DNA of 64,000 nucleotides from Bullera alba (Eukaryota > Basidiomycota > Tremellomycetes > Tremellales > Bulleraceae): assembly GCA_001600095.1 (NCBI GenBank), contig BCIX01000001.1, positions 7,155,198 through 7,219,197 of the forward strand, given 5' to 3'. The position numbers and the translations under genes were made by a program. Position 1 is the stretch's first letter. Each line of letters starts with the position of its first letter. Below the pieces are notes generated by a model. That model was not told the DNA's origin, did not search any database, and saw nothing but the letters and a program-made list of their open reading frames with translations. Positions 22,445 through 34,627 of this stretch are shown in pieces.

Positions 22445-23565
22445 ACGATTTCGCATCCACAGCATCATCCTTTCAGCCTCCTGTATCTGTAGTATAATCG
22501 ATTCGAAGCTAGTGTAGCATGTATCTTTAGTGATTCACTTCTGGGCATTGCCTATCTCTGACTGCTCTCAGACTCCCGCTCTACAAGATAGGCAATCACG
22601 TCTCCCTCATCGGCCTACCGTCAGCTTCCCAAGCAGTCCGGCAGCTGTCGGACCTCCACTCATCGACGTTCTTTACTCAGCTTACTCAAGTACTACAGTT
22701 GCTCCACCATCTTCCACCATGCATCATGCCTCCACTCCAACGGAACTCCGTGTATCTCGTGCCCGAGCATTTGACGCTGAGCAATCAAGATCTTGTCCTC
22801 AGTAACTTATGCTCAGGTCAGCGGATCGACATCAGCATGCGACAGATCTCTAGCTAGTCCCTGGTAAGTAGCTCCCCTATGTAGTCAGGCCTCAGCGCCT
22901 CAGCAAGCGATCATAATATACTCCGAACTGACCCGCGGGTCGAGTCGGCCATGGCGGTCATCCGGATCTCTATGCCCGGGTAAGGGTAGGGCTCCTGTGC
23001 AGTGTGGACTCCTGACGAGATCCGACTCCAACGAGGAACCAGTACTGTTGAGTACCTCGTCTCTCACTCCAAAAGGTCTCGTGCTCCTCTTCTCTCATCG
23101 ACAACTCGATTAGTCGAAACGCGGTCCGGTCAATGCATCATTATTACTGGTACCGCCTCACGACGATACTGCACGAGCATGTCCCGTAAGGTCCCGTACG
23201 TATCCGTACGTTCGCGTAACTTGAGTTTGACAGCTCTACGTAAGAGTACGAGCAGGAATCAGGTTCCGTGAGACCTGATGCTATTTCTGGCGAGCTCTCA
23301 GCTGGTGATGGGCGGCGAGTCACTAGGACTAGGTCATGGTCGAGGCTTTGAAGGCTTCAAATTTCCGGCTTCTGGCACATGTCATGATCTCGCAGGATAT
23401 CGCTGGGGTTCGAAAGTCTTGGTGATTGAGGTAATCGTACATTTGGCAGTTGTAATGATACTGGTACTTCTTTACTTTCTCGTTTCCCCGCGATGCAACG
23501 CATCAGATGCACCTTTGGCCCGCTCCAATGAGATGTCGCTGTCTCCTTCGACTTGATTCTTTCGT
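22445..23565. other. Intergenic spacer downstream of the bZIP gene
   Basis: About 1.1 kb between convergent genes. TACG-rich short repeats lie near 23180-23225 (GTCCCGTA, TCCGTACG). Short open frames on both strands show no domain or splice support. Confidence 0.55.
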
Positions 23566-26500
23566 TCATAGCTCTTCGTCCTCGTCCACCACCCACTGGT
23601 TCTGGTATGGCTGCTGATACGCCATGTTCCCCATGGTAAACCTGTTCCTCAAGTCAGTAGTGTTCCCATGGACTCCCTAGAACACTCACAATGGTGGGCC
23701 ACCACCGATTGGCATCATGCCGCCAGCAGCAGCCGGATTGACAAATTCCTGTGTCCATTGCCCGCCCGGCATGAACTGCGCCTGGGATTGCATGGCGTGC
23801 AGTCGAGCGGCTTGCTGAGCGTGATGTGCCTCTACTTGAGCTTGTATTTGAGCCTGCTGAGCTTGTGCGGCTTGCGACTCTGCATGGGCTTGTAATTGGG
23901 CTTCGACATGGGCTTGCGCTTGCGCCTGAGCGTAGATCGCCGCACTGAGGAGTGTCAGAAATCGTCTAAGAGATCAGGAAGCAAGACTCACGGATCGGAA
24001 ATCATATGAGGTAGGACCGCTTGGACGTTGAACGAAGTTTCGAGCGTGTGACTCGTCCCAGTGCCATCGGTAAACTGGTTCGGTTAGCAATTCGTTATTT
24101 CCCTGGATACTTGGCACTACCCACCTGCGCTATGGCTGTCACGACAAACGGCTCGGAATGTTCGGTGGGCGTGCCTACCAACTTTGTACCTTCCTCTTCC
24201 CAGCTCAGCCAGCTCGGCAATGAGCCTGGAGGTGAGCTGAACACTGGTCGGAGTGTCTCTGACGCTGCTTGTGGATCCCAAATCTTTGGCTCCCACTCGT
24301 AGCGATGATTGACGATACTAGAATGAGAGTTCTCACTCAGCCTTACGCCCGGCATTGAACTCATGTTACTCACGCGAAAGGTTGCGGCTGACCCAGGATC
24401 CGCCGCTTGAACGGTCTAAAGACCCATCCACCTCCCGGCAGCTTCTTGGCGTCCACGTTCCAGATATGATTGCCCTTTGACTTCGCCTTCTTTCCATCCG
24501 AATTGAAACGCGAGATTAGGTCTTGTCGCCATAGATACGTCTTGATCTTCTTTGCCGACATTGTCTCGTCGGTGATTCCTCGGGCTTGGAGCTGGGAGAT
24601 TGTTAGCTCTGGGCGCGTTGGCACTATTCCCTGGCTCACCTCGTCGTGGAACGAATTGACAAACGCTTGTATGCGGAACTTGAAAGGCCGGTAATCGGTA
24701 GACTCGTCCAACCTCGCCATCTTCTTCGGCATGAGCGTCTGGTGGAGTTTCTCCCCCTTTGAGTCTGTCAATTCGACTAATAGTCCCAGTCAGCCTGACT
24801 CCATGCACGCTAGGAACAAACTTACTATCAGAGCAAACCCTGTTGAGAAACTCCTCGAATATGGTATCCAGTTGCCTCCGGATATCTTCGGATATGATGG
24901 GTCCGGCTTGGAAGCCGGAGTCCATCGCATCGTCCTTGCCAGTACTGCTCCGCCTTCTCTTGGCTTTCCGCCCTCCGCTAGTGTTGACCAGCTCGTCATC
25001 ATCCGATTCTATCTCCTCGTATTCGGGTGATGGCTGCCTCGATGGCCAAGCGGACGGAGGCACCGTGGACATCATGTTGGGCAGTGTCGACCAGCCTTTA
25101 TTCACGCTCGCACTCCTAGATCGGTTGATGACCGGTCTTCCATCTGACACTCTTCTTGTAACGCCAGCTTCCGAGCCAACTCTTGACATGTCCATGGTGG
25201 AGGTGGTCGCACCATTCGACGAAGAGCCTGAGCCTCCACCTGCGCTTCCGCTCGGGTGGACTTGCGAAACAAGTACGCCTGATCCTTCACCCCATGTTGC
25301 CTCGGGGACGGGGTATGCTCGTGGTGGCGACGGCGCCCTTGACACTGGCATTGTGGCCAGCGGAGACGATACCATAGGAGCGTGACCGATGCCTAGAGCG
25401 GAGGCGAAGCCAGGGGATGGCGCTGCCGGAGTCGCAGGGGCGTTGAGACCATGTAATTGACTCGGCAATTGATGTCCATTGGGAAAGGAATGCGAATGTG
25501 TCAAGGGTGGTGCCTGTGGCATCTGAGATTGCGGATGCTGCATGCCGGGCGTGAAATCAGCCACGCTGGCGGGTGCTGAAGGCACGGCTGTGGCGAATTG
25601 AGAACCTGGTACCAGACCCGCTGAAAGGGAGATGCCCGGCACAACAGCCCTACGCAGAGTCGCCGAATTGCTTTCCACCGGTAGCGCGGGCAAAAGCGTA
25701 GGGGTAGGGGCAATGATTGGAACCGGGTTGACGGGCGTGGCGACGGGTGTAGGCGCCTGTGAGAGATTGGTCGGCGCAGGCGAGGCCGTATGATTGTTCT
25801 GCTGGTAATTGATAGGCGAAACGCTACTCGAAGCAGGTGTGTCTCTAGCTGTGGGAGAGGGTCCGACACCGAGCTCGGAAGCAACTTCGAGGTGGTTGCT
25901 AATCTGACCGAGGTTGGTGGCGGCTTCCACTTCTTCTCCTCGTAGTAGAGCTTCTTTCGCTATCTGAGCATTGTTCATAATCCTGCGTTCCGTCAGCCAT
26001 GTACGGCCGGAGCTTAATTTGACTTACTTGTCAAGTAGGGTTAATTTGTCCACGAGCTCTGATGACATGTCCACGCCAAAGTTTGACGCAGACGGCTGCT
26101 CGCTATACGAAGTCTTTCTCGACGATGAGATGGCTGCGGGGACAGGTGTCGGGTTGTCCTCCATGAGCTCGTCGTTCAGGATTCCCGAACCATCACTGTA
26201 GAAGCTCTGATCTAGATATTGGTTCGACGAGCTGAGCACCGGTGAAGCCGCGAGCGACGAAGCTGGCGACTGGATGGCCGTAAAGGCCAGATGAGCAGGG
26301 ACGGCAGAAGCTACCGGTTGCCTCTGCTTGACAGTATTGTCGTTGCCAATACTGTTTCCGTTGAATGTGAAGACGGTGGGGTTCAACGTGCCGTCAAAGC
26401 CGGGAAGTCCTCCAAACGTCCTGCCACTGAATGTCGCCCCCCTCTGTCTTCCTGCCTGTGATAGGAAGGGCGCCGAGCCCTGATTGTAAACACCCCGACT

Positions 26501-27670
26501 GGGACTGGACGGTTGCGAAGCCGGTTGCCTGTAGGCCGGATGTTGTTGCTGCTGTTGATTCTGACTATTCGAACGGGCAATATTGGCCAGTATCTCGTCG
26601 TTGCTCAAATTGGGGTCGGTTGCTGACGAGAGGGAAGCTTCATCAAAGCGGAAGTAGTCCTGGCCAATGTTTCCGTTGTGGAACGACGAGAATGAGTCGG
26701 TGAAGGGTGCGCTCGAGCTCGCGAGGGAGGATGGTGAGCCGAGGTCTGGGTTCTGATAGGACGGAGGGATGGAGGGGATAGACAGGGACAGATTGTGGTT
26801 GTGCCTTCTGAAGGCTGTATTGCCATCAACACGAGAGTGTGAGGCTGATCGTCCTCTCGATTGCTGTTCGTCCCTAGCGTCGCCCGCGCATTCAGACGGG
26901 GGGAAGTAATCCCCCCCAGCTTGAGAGTCCAGATTTGACTCTATGCTGCGTAGATGTCAGCCACGTGTAACCCTACATAGACTGATTTTGAAGCACATGC
27001 GTGCCGGACTAGACTCACGTGGAAGGGGATGGCGGTGAGCTGACGTTGGATTCGGGACCGGAGAGCCAGACGTCGGCCTTGAGGCCATTGGCCCCGAGCG
27101 GAGCTCTGTTTGAGGGCGAATGGAACGGCCTAAACTGGTATGGATGGTCTGGGGTGTGGGTATACGAGTTGTCTTGGTCGTCGAGCAAGATGGTGTTTGG
27201 CGGTGTGGACGGCGTGTTGGCGGTTCGTGTATGGTGAAAGGCTGAAGGAGGTGTCCAAGTCAGAATCTCGTTTCAAAGGCATCTCGATGCACCGCAGAAG
27301 ACCATCTCACTCACCTCTTCAGCAACGACTCTTCCTTCAGCTTCTCTTTCCTCTGCTCGATGGCCACTGATGCGTTTGCTGTCACCACGTCCTCGCTCTG
27401 CCCCGGGCTCTCGGATCTCGGAAGATCAGGGGTTGACAGGGGAAGGTCTAGGGGGAAGGGACGAGCGTTGTGTCGTGTGGGCGAGGTACGATCAAAGCCG
27501 GAGTGCAGGTTGAAGCTGGTATATCCACTTGCGATGTGAGTGCTCGCCGCGAGGGTATCAATGCCGTTCGAATGATCGTATGGTATTGTCGTCCAATGCT
27601 GAAACGCTCTGCAGTCGCTGGAGACGATGCTCTTTGGGTGGTATCGGTCTTCGGGCGAAAGACTTTTGGG
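23566..27670 (-). CDS. Large conserved fungal protein, Q-rich with putative DNA-binding-like core and C-terminal Ig-like fold (5' end unresolved)
   Basis: I recognise the type but cannot name it. Stop TGA 23568-23566. Reading upstream, spliced exons give a Q/A-rich tail (AQAQAQAHVEAQLQAHAE), then a beta-sandwich-like segment (RYEWEPKIWDP; FSSPPGSLPSWLSW; KLVGTPTEHSEPF), resembling putative Ig domains. The best conserved core precedes it: DESTDYRPFKFRIQAFVNSF, then KKIKTYLWRQDLISRFNSDG and KGNHIWNVDAKKLPGGGWVF. A long Pro/Ser/Gln-rich region with an NQQQQQHP run and a coil (MNNAQIAKEALLRGEEVEA) lies before that. The exon QRKEKLKEESLLKR marks the most 5' supported coding part. No ATG lies in that open frame (to 27670), so a further 5' exon is missing. 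A role in gene regulation is inferred from composition only. Confidence 0.6.
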
Positions 27671-28670
27671 TTATTCTGTTCCAGTGTCGGGTGGTCCACC
27701 TCCTCTCTGACCTGCTCTAATGTCCTGTGCTGGTATGCTGGTGATGCTCTGAGACAATGGGTATCGCTGAATCGAAGTCGCTTGTCGAGTTGGTCGAGCT
27801 GACTGCGCTGGCGTTGGCTCTGTAATCCGAACAAGGTGCAAGGATCGCTTCGCCTATTTTTCGGGTGATAAAGTGGGAACAGTCGAGATCTCGGGATACT
27901 ACTGCTGAAGCCTGCGGAAATCGTGCTCTATACACTCTATTCGCTCATCTGGTCGTATGGATTGAACGCAGGTCTATAGGTCGAGCTGAGGATATCGACC
28001 TTGGTATCGACTGCTACGGTGATTCAATGCTACGAACTGTGACATTGGAATCTGATAATCTACTGTCACGGCTCAAAGCAATCGTTCTAAGCGCAGCTGT
28101 CGGGACCGCCACAGCCACGGTATGGCCTTACGAGCTTCGGGGGCAGGTGAGCCAGAGCAGGCAGCCAGTACCCACCCGAAACCCATGCTGCATGCTTGTT
28201 CATCGCCCTTCTCTCCTGCTGCTGCCCCTCCCCTCCCCACTCCGCGCTGCAGCCTTGCCGGCCTTGCCCCGGCGGTTCCGGAAATTTCGTTACAAATTCA
28301 AATTCAAGAGATCCTCCAGATGCCTCCAGGATCCTCCAGCTCCGATGCTGTTCTAGGGAAAATTTTCCCCTTCAGGCTTCCAGCAGCACAGGTACCATGT
28401 TGGTGGAAAGAGCAGGACGAGAACGATGCAGCACCTCAACTACTACTTCAGGCAAACGACTGCCACGATCTCGACCTCGACTTGTGCAACTGGTCGATTG
28501 CTATTCCTGGGGTATTGTGCTGGCCCAGGCTGGCCTCTGGGCAGGCCCAGTAGGGCCCAGTCGCCTAGGGAGAAGCCAGGGATTCAGCCATACAGCCATA
28601 AAGTATGCATCCCTTCGTACCTCGTGGTGCCTATGGCTTCGCAGGGACATTGGGGAGGTCTGAAGAGGAG

Positions 28671-28708
28671 AAGGAGGCCACAGGAGCCTACAGGAGGCCA
28701 CAGGAGCT
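28671..28708 (+). repeat. 20-bp-period duplication (AGGAGGCCACAGGAGC)
   Basis: AGGAGGCCACAGGAGC occurs at about 28672 and again 20 bp later at about 28692, separated by CTAC. Non-coding. Confidence 0.8.
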
Positions 28709-29754
28709 GCTTGCCAGAGGCGATATGAGGGGGATAGGGCCTGATTAGGGCAGGATAGGGCAGAATATTAGGGCCGAAATCTCATAGATCGATGTGGCCG
28801 ATAAGATTGGCAACTGATTGGCCTGAATCAGAATCGACATTGAATCGGCCAGAATCGGCCCTAGAGGCCCTGCCGATTCGTCACTGGCAGGGTATATGAA
28901 GCGGTTGCAAGTTACTGCAAGGCCTGGCCATGTACAGCTTTGAGCTAAGGCATGCATGATAGTTGCATGATCGAGCATGATCAGGCATGATCGACATGGC
29001 TGGAGCAGCTAGAGCCGCTAGAGCTCGGTTGGCGAGGGTTGGCGATCCAGAACGTCTCTACGATCTACGATCGTACACAGGATCCTAGGATAAGTCAAAG
29101 GAGCTGGTCGCTTGGGCGGTCAGCCGGCAGCGGCTGGCAGCTGGCTCATCCTGTGCTCGCAACCTGAATATCTGAATATTGAATCTCCGCCCTTCTTCAC
29201 GGCACCGGACATCCACCGAACGCATGTAGCTTCTGTCGGTCAAACGCCGTCGGGAGTTGCAATCAGCCTCGACGCCAGCCCGTGTGCCAGCGTCTATGCC
29301 ATTCCCCGCTGCACCTTGTGGGGGAGGTATGCCTCTATGTCACGGCGACGGTCGTACATGGCTTTCTATGGCTTTACAGGCACTTACAGCAGAGAGATAC
29401 CAGCTTCGCGCTCCGCATTCAAGTGCAACGCCGCGTTGCGTACTCGCTGCGCGGTGCGTACTCCTGCTGGCTCTGCGTGCTCTACGCCATGCAGGCGTGC
29501 TCTGCAGATAGATATATACTCCGACATCCCGCGTGGGAGCGCGTGGGTGGGCGCGTGGTCACTCTGCTGACTCTGCTGACTCTACAGAACTCTGCCTCTT
29601 TCGGTATAGGTGACTCTAGGTGACTCTTTGACTGATCGGGAAGGCGCCACTGGATATTGCAATTTTGACCGGTTTCTGATCGCCAGTCACGCAACGTCTC
29701 GCAACATGAACTAACATGAACACGGGATAAGGGTAAGCTTAAGTTCACTAACGT

Positions 29755-29826
29755 ACTACAAGCTACTACCGGCTACTAGAGGCTACTACAAGGAAGCTAC
29801 AAGCTGCTACAAGGCTCTACAAGGAG
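29755..29826 (+). repeat. CTACAAG/GCTACTA short repeat cluster
   Basis: At least six near copies of GCTACTACAAG-type words in 70 bp, with units of about 10-13 bp. Confidence 0.75.
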
Positions 29827-30733
29827 GCAGTCACGATCACAGCGAGTCGACCGAGGTAGTGCAGCCAGGTGCAGCCGAAAAGATGCATCTATGTAGGGGT
29901 TGTCCAGAAGTTCTCCCGGCTTGATCGTCGATCATTGCCGGTGGATCGCTAGACTGAAGTCGGTCTAGGTACTGTCTAGGCCGGTCCGGAAGACAGGATG
30001 ACTTGTGAGGATCGGTGAGGAGCGGTGAGGCAAGTAGATCAAGCAACCATTTCGGCGGCTCCTCTACGAGGCTGCGGCGTTGTGCGAGGGTGTGCGAGGC
30101 ACTTGTGAGGCGGACGTCGAAGCCCAGAAGTCGTACAGAACGTGCGGGACCCAGCCGAAGGCGCTACCGAGCATTGATAGCGGGAACTACGAGGCGTCGA
30201 CTAAGCCGAGATCCGCTCCACCAGATCTAGTGCGAATCTAAGCTTAGTGGGACGTCGACGTCTGGGTCTTCCTAGGCCTCCTCAAGCGCTGATCCCAGGT
30301 ACTGAGTCGTTGGGGAGAAGCTCACAGCGGTGCTAATTGGGCAGAGAGGTTCCGGCAGTGACATTCTACTCAGCGAGCGGGAGCACGTACTTCGGTTCTC
30401 GGAGTAATGGCTACGAGTCGTACTAGGTCGTGCCTGTGCGCCAATGACCAAGTCAAGGAACCGTACTAGCTAGGCTCAACAAAACCCCTCCGAGGCCGCC
30501 TCGGCCAGATCTGATACGAGCCTAGAACCGTACCAACGTCAAACGTGCGACGACCTCGAGTGGGATTCGTCCGCTCGGGAGCCCGCAAGTCGTCGGACGG
30601 CTGACAAGGGCTGACACCACATAGATGATATTGCATTTGCAGTGGACGTGTCCTCGGTTGTGCCAGCTGCCGGCGGTCCAGGGCCGGCAGTATAGTTCTC
30701 AATCTATATCATAGACATTGACTCTCGTTGCAG

Positions 30734-31364
30734 CCCACAACACGCTCTTTACGTTTTTGCGGACACTCTAGCGAGTGGTTATACGTGGCTGGATGACGAC
30801 GATTTAGCACCAGAGGGCTTTATCGTTGTCAGATGTCAGCACTCGGCCCTGTCTTTCTGGCTGAACTGCCAACGGGACTGTCGTTTCAACGTGGTTATCG
30901 ACGACATGACGCGGGTCCACCAACCAAAGAAGGACTCGAGCAGGCCATTGAAAGTCCCAGCAGAGCTTGGAGGGAGACTGCTAAAAGGTGAGCTTCAGGC
31001 TGACACCCCAGACGGTCGCCTCATTCGCTCGTCGCCCATGTCACCCTCCAATTCGTCATATCATCACTTGCATCCCTTTTCTATTTCTATGATGCACCCG
31101 GTGGTGTAGTAGAAGTCGCTTCCACGGGCACTTTAATTGGCCCAGCGTCTTTGCTTGGTTGTACTCGACAGTCGGGTGTTCCGATTGTCCGACCAGATGT
31201 TGTGTCGGCTTGACGTCGCTGACCATCCGTGTTGGTCACCATTTTTTTTTGTGATTGCTCCCATCGAGCGAGAAGGCGAAGACCATATCGCCATCATCAT
31301 CAAAGTCGTCGCTGTTCGTAAGACACAGGGTCAGGTGAATGGCAAGCTGGAGATTGAGTACTAG
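30734..31364 (+). other. Coding-like segment, possible uncharacterised gene
   Basis: Tentative. A possible exon follows the acceptor CTCTCGTTGCAG and reads HALYVFADTLASGYTWLDDD, continuing through QHSALSFWLNCQRDC and NVVIDDMTRVHQPKK to a GTGAGC donor at 30988. A second open stretch in another frame (about 31010-31206) reads FYFYDAPGGVVEVASTG and GPASLLGCTRQSGVP. A third ends HIAIIIKVVAVRKTQ...EIEY at the stop 31362-31364. I could not join all three with good splice sites or find the start. The 3' end overlaps the LSM8 stop on the other strand by two bases. Function unknown. Confidence 0.22.
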
Positions 31365-31866
31365 TGGTGCATCTCCGGTAATGGCTCCGCTCGGATTTCG
31401 CTGTAGTCGATCGTGCTGTCCTTCTCTTCGTCAATTTCCGCAACGACGACACTAGACGATAATTAGCCTTCTCTATCACATGATGAGAACAATCGGCACA
31501 CTTGCCAATTTGTACGCCTCACTCACACGTTGTCGCCTTTGATCATGTATAGACCCAGTGGAACCATCTCGACGCCTTGGTCTAACGAGTATTCCCTCTC
31601 CACGCAATCTGACAATATGAGGTTTGTTCGCACATCGCAACCCTTGAGCTTGCCCTACATGAAGTCAGCTATAGCTCATACAGTTCCGGTCAGTATCGGC
31701 TAGAACTTACGACGATGACTCTGCCGTCCATGAGGATCACCTGGACAGTATCTGAGGAAGATCATCAGTCAACATTCTCTTCACCTCCGAGTATTCGCTA
31801 CTGCATCGAGGCAAGACAAATTAGGGAACCCGACTCACGCTCGAGGAAACTTTCTATCGTGGACAT
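31361..31866 (-). CDS. LSM8: U6 snRNA-associated Sm-like protein Lsm8
   Basis: Subunit of the nuclear Lsm2-8 ring that binds the 3' end of U6 snRNA. Start ATG 31866 (MSTIESFLE), stop TAG 31363-31361, four exons. Exon 2 gives TVQVILMDGRVIV (Sm1). Exon 3 gives GKLKGCDVRTNLILSDCVER, then YSLDQGVEMVPLGLYMIKGDNV (Sm2, with the family-typical LGLY.(I/V)(K/R)GDNV). Exon 4 gives VVVAEIDEEKDSTIDY and ends PLPEMHH. About 95 aa, normal for Lsm8; the GLYMIKGDNV and AEIDEE motifs distinguish it from Lsm1. The exons are too short to show up as single open frames. Confidence 0.88.
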
Positions 31867-32712
31867 CTTGCCAGCTTAGAGCTTAGAGCTGTTCGTATGT
31901 GCTACGACGCCGAAGGTTGCCAAGGACTTTCTGAATCCGGTCCGACACAAGTCAGAACCACCTCTGCTTCAAGGTCAGGACAGCTGAGTCGACTGTTTCG
32001 GCAGATGTGGGTCGCGATTGAGCGAAGTCTGACCCTTCCTTCGGTGATTTCCTAGCTCGGCCGTGAACGTGTGATCGTCTTACAATGCAACTTCTGCTGT
32101 TGGACTGAAACCAGCCGGAGGACTTGGATGTAGCGAGTCTCGAGTTGATTAGCTGGTTATGGTGAGTTGAAAACGCCGGATATCGCCGCTTTCCTTATGC
32201 TGTCTCACCCAAATACAAAAAGGTTCCGTTGACCCCCCCTTAATGCCCTTTGGCCTCCTTTGGCCTGGCCCCTCTCTGCGTCCCTCTCTTCTCTCGCCCT
32301 CCCCGCTTTGCGCCCTGAAAGTCGGCGACCACTGCGACATCCAACAACCTCAACATCCTCGACCCCATCCACAACATACCAACACTCACCTTGAACCATC
32401 CATATACACCTTCACCACCTCTCACGGCAAAGGTACCACCCGCTCCCTGGCACCTCTAGCCAGCGCCAATATCACGACTAGACCACCAGGGACCGGCACT
32501 AAACCCCTCTGATTGGCCGCGTTGCATCTCGCGTGCTCAAGCCCCCTCGTTACCCCTCATCAACGCCTTTGCAGCTCGAACCGCCCTTGTATAGCTTTCT
32601 TCACCTCGTTCGCTCCTTCCTCAACACGACACGACACTTCACTGCATACGCATCGTAGCATACGGAGAGCACGGAAGAGAGTCAAGGAGGTCCTTGACGG
32701 AAAGATTGAAAA
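31867..32712. promoter_or_regulatory. Divergent promoter region of LSM8 and the casein kinase gene
   Basis: About 850 bp between divergent ATGs. The part proximal to the kinase gene is strongly pyrimidine-rich (CCTTTGGCCTCC..., CCTCTCTTCTCTC near 32255-32300), typical of fungal promoters and leaders. No gene seen. Confidence 0.55.
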
Positions 32713-34627
32713 ATGGCTACCACTCACGTTATTGGGTCGTCAAACCCCGCTCAACATCTCTCGTCCTCGGGGAGCCATTCCTCGAGCTCGAGCAATATCG
32801 TCGGCGTGCATTACAAAGTAGGCAAGAAGATCGGAGAGGGTTCTTTCGGTGTCATCTTCGAAGGTGAGTAACGTCCACTCAAAACCCAAACCACCGGTTC
32901 GCTGGTCGTCGACATGAACCTGATGTCTTGCAGGCACAAACCTCCTCAACTCGCAGACAGTCGCCATCAAATTCGTAAGTGTCCTCAGCGTCGGAGACAT
33001 CGTCTCTGACCTCCTCGTAGGAGCCCAGAAAGTCGGATGCCCCTCAGTTGCGAGATGAGTACCGGAGCTACAAGATCCTTAGCGGAAGCCGTAAGTGCTC
33101 GCTTGGCAGGATACCCCTCTTTTGACCACAGCTAACACTTCACTCAGTCGGCATACCGCAGGTGTACTACTTTGGTCAGGAGGGACTGCACAACATCCTA
33201 GTCATCGACCTACTGGGTCCCTCACTGGAGGATCTGTTTGACTTGTGTGGGCGAAAGTTCAGCGTAAAGACGTGTTGCATGACCGCTAGACAAATGGTAC
33301 GTTTAGCGCTTGAAGCATTGCTGACCCATTCTTCAGCTGTCCCGAGTCCAGACTATCCACGAGCGAAACCTCATCTACCGAGATATCAAACCTGACAACT
33401 TCCTTATCGGCCGACCCGGCACAAAGGGTGCAAACACCATCCACGTCGTCGACTTTGGTATGGCGAAACAATATAGAGATCCCAAGACGTGCGTGAAGCG
33501 CTGCGAGAAGAAGCTTGAACTAACTTGCTTGACCGACAGGAAACAGCATATCCCATATAGAGAGAGGAAGAGTCTGAGCGGTACTGCCCGTTACATGAGT
33601 ATCAACACGCATCTCGGCAGAGGTGAGTGCGGAGAGTCTCATAGAGGAGTTTGTCTGACCGCAAACAGAGCAATCACGACGAGACGATCTAGAAGCTCTT
33701 GGACACGTCTTCTTCTACTTCCTGCGCGGCGGTCTGCCATGGCAGGGATTGAAGGCCGCTACGAACAAGCAAAAGTACGAGAAGATTGGAGAGAAGAAGC
33801 AGACGACACCTATTCCCGAGCTAGTCGAGGGCTATCCACGTGAGTATCTACAATTCTGTGCTGCAGAAACAAAGCTGAACCGATGCGTACAGAGGAATTC
33901 GCCATCTACCTCAACTATGTCCGAAAGCTCACCTTTGACGAGACGCCCGACTACGATTTCCTCAGAGAGCTATTCTTGACGGCAATGAAGAACAATGGGG
34001 ATGAGGATGATCAGATATTCGACTGGATGCTGTTGAACAACGGCAAGGGATGGGAGACGAACAGCGTGAGTTGAATTCCTGTCTCAAGTGACTATATGCT
34101 GAACCGCACTTTAGAGCTCCGCAGCAGCTGTCGACACCCACCGAACATTTGCCGGCCGAGCTCCAAAGGACAGAGTGGAGAAGATACGGACCGGTACCAA
34201 CCACGCGATTGCCCCACTGTGAGTAGAAGTAAATACATCGGTGTTAGATCTGGCTGATTGACACGCCAGCAAATCAAGAAAATCAACCACAGGATCTGCT
34301 CTGCCCAACGCTTCCAACCAGGCGATTGTCGGTGTCGGCGCATCAAGCCCCTTGCCCACGTCTCGGCGTCAATCTGCCCAAGGGCATCCTTTCGCCGTCG
34401 CAAGCACCATGAACGCTGAGCGGAACGGGGACGGGTCGTATGATCGATCGAACGTCGCCGTGCCTTCTCAAGCTGGTTTGCAACCGATCTCGCCCATGAA
34501 CGTCAACAGCAGACCGGGCAACACGGCGGCCAATTCGCAGCAGCTGGGAGAAGGCGACTACCAGCACTCGAAATCCGGCGGCAATGGGTTCCTGCGGTTC
34601 ATCTCCTGTGGCTGTGCTGGCAGATGA
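32713..34627 (+). CDS. Casein kinase 1, membrane-anchored Yck/Cki type
   Basis: Serine/threonine kinase of the CK1 family. Start ATG 32713 ([12 protein letters not shown]), stop TGA 34625-34627, about eight introns. Kinase landmarks: [15 protein letters not shown] (P-loop), [20 protein letters not shown] (VAIK lysine and the CK1 EPR motif), [14 protein letters not shown] (catalytic loop), [13 protein letters not shown] (DFG), [16 protein letters not shown] (CK1-specific SGTARY) and the [20 protein letters not shown] helix. A Ser/Pro/Asn-rich tail follows, ending [13 protein letters not shown]. The two cysteines close to the end are likely palmitoylation sites, as in yeast Yck1/2, which would place the kinase at the plasma membrane. 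In yeast such kinases act in nutrient sensing, endocytosis and morphogenesis. All catalytic residues are present. Confidence 0.92.

Larger units (their letters stand above)
27671..30733. other. Gene-poor 3-kb island with dense short tandem duplications
   Basis: The left end must hold the 5' exon or promoter of the minus-strand gene. The rest has overlapping frames without splice partners. It is packed with imperfect local duplications: a 20-bp period at 28671-28708, GCATGATC words at 28951-28995, a CTACAAG cluster at 29755-29826, GTGACTCT and CTGACTCTG words at 29566-29630, and GGTGAGGA at 30005-30030. No transposase or reverse-transcriptase motif was seen. Confidence 0.55.

Noticed and set aside
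24759..25385. 208-aa plus-strand frame
   Set aside because: Antisense to the conserved minus-strand protein; Ser/Leu-rich shadow composition.
28122..28663. Overlapping plus-strand frames of 140-160 aa
   Set aside because: Lie in the repeat-word island, three frames open together, no conserved motif.
29112..29748. Frames of 84-152 aa on both strands
   Set aside because: Low-complexity translation of short repeats (CTGACTCTG, GCGTG words); no splice continuity.
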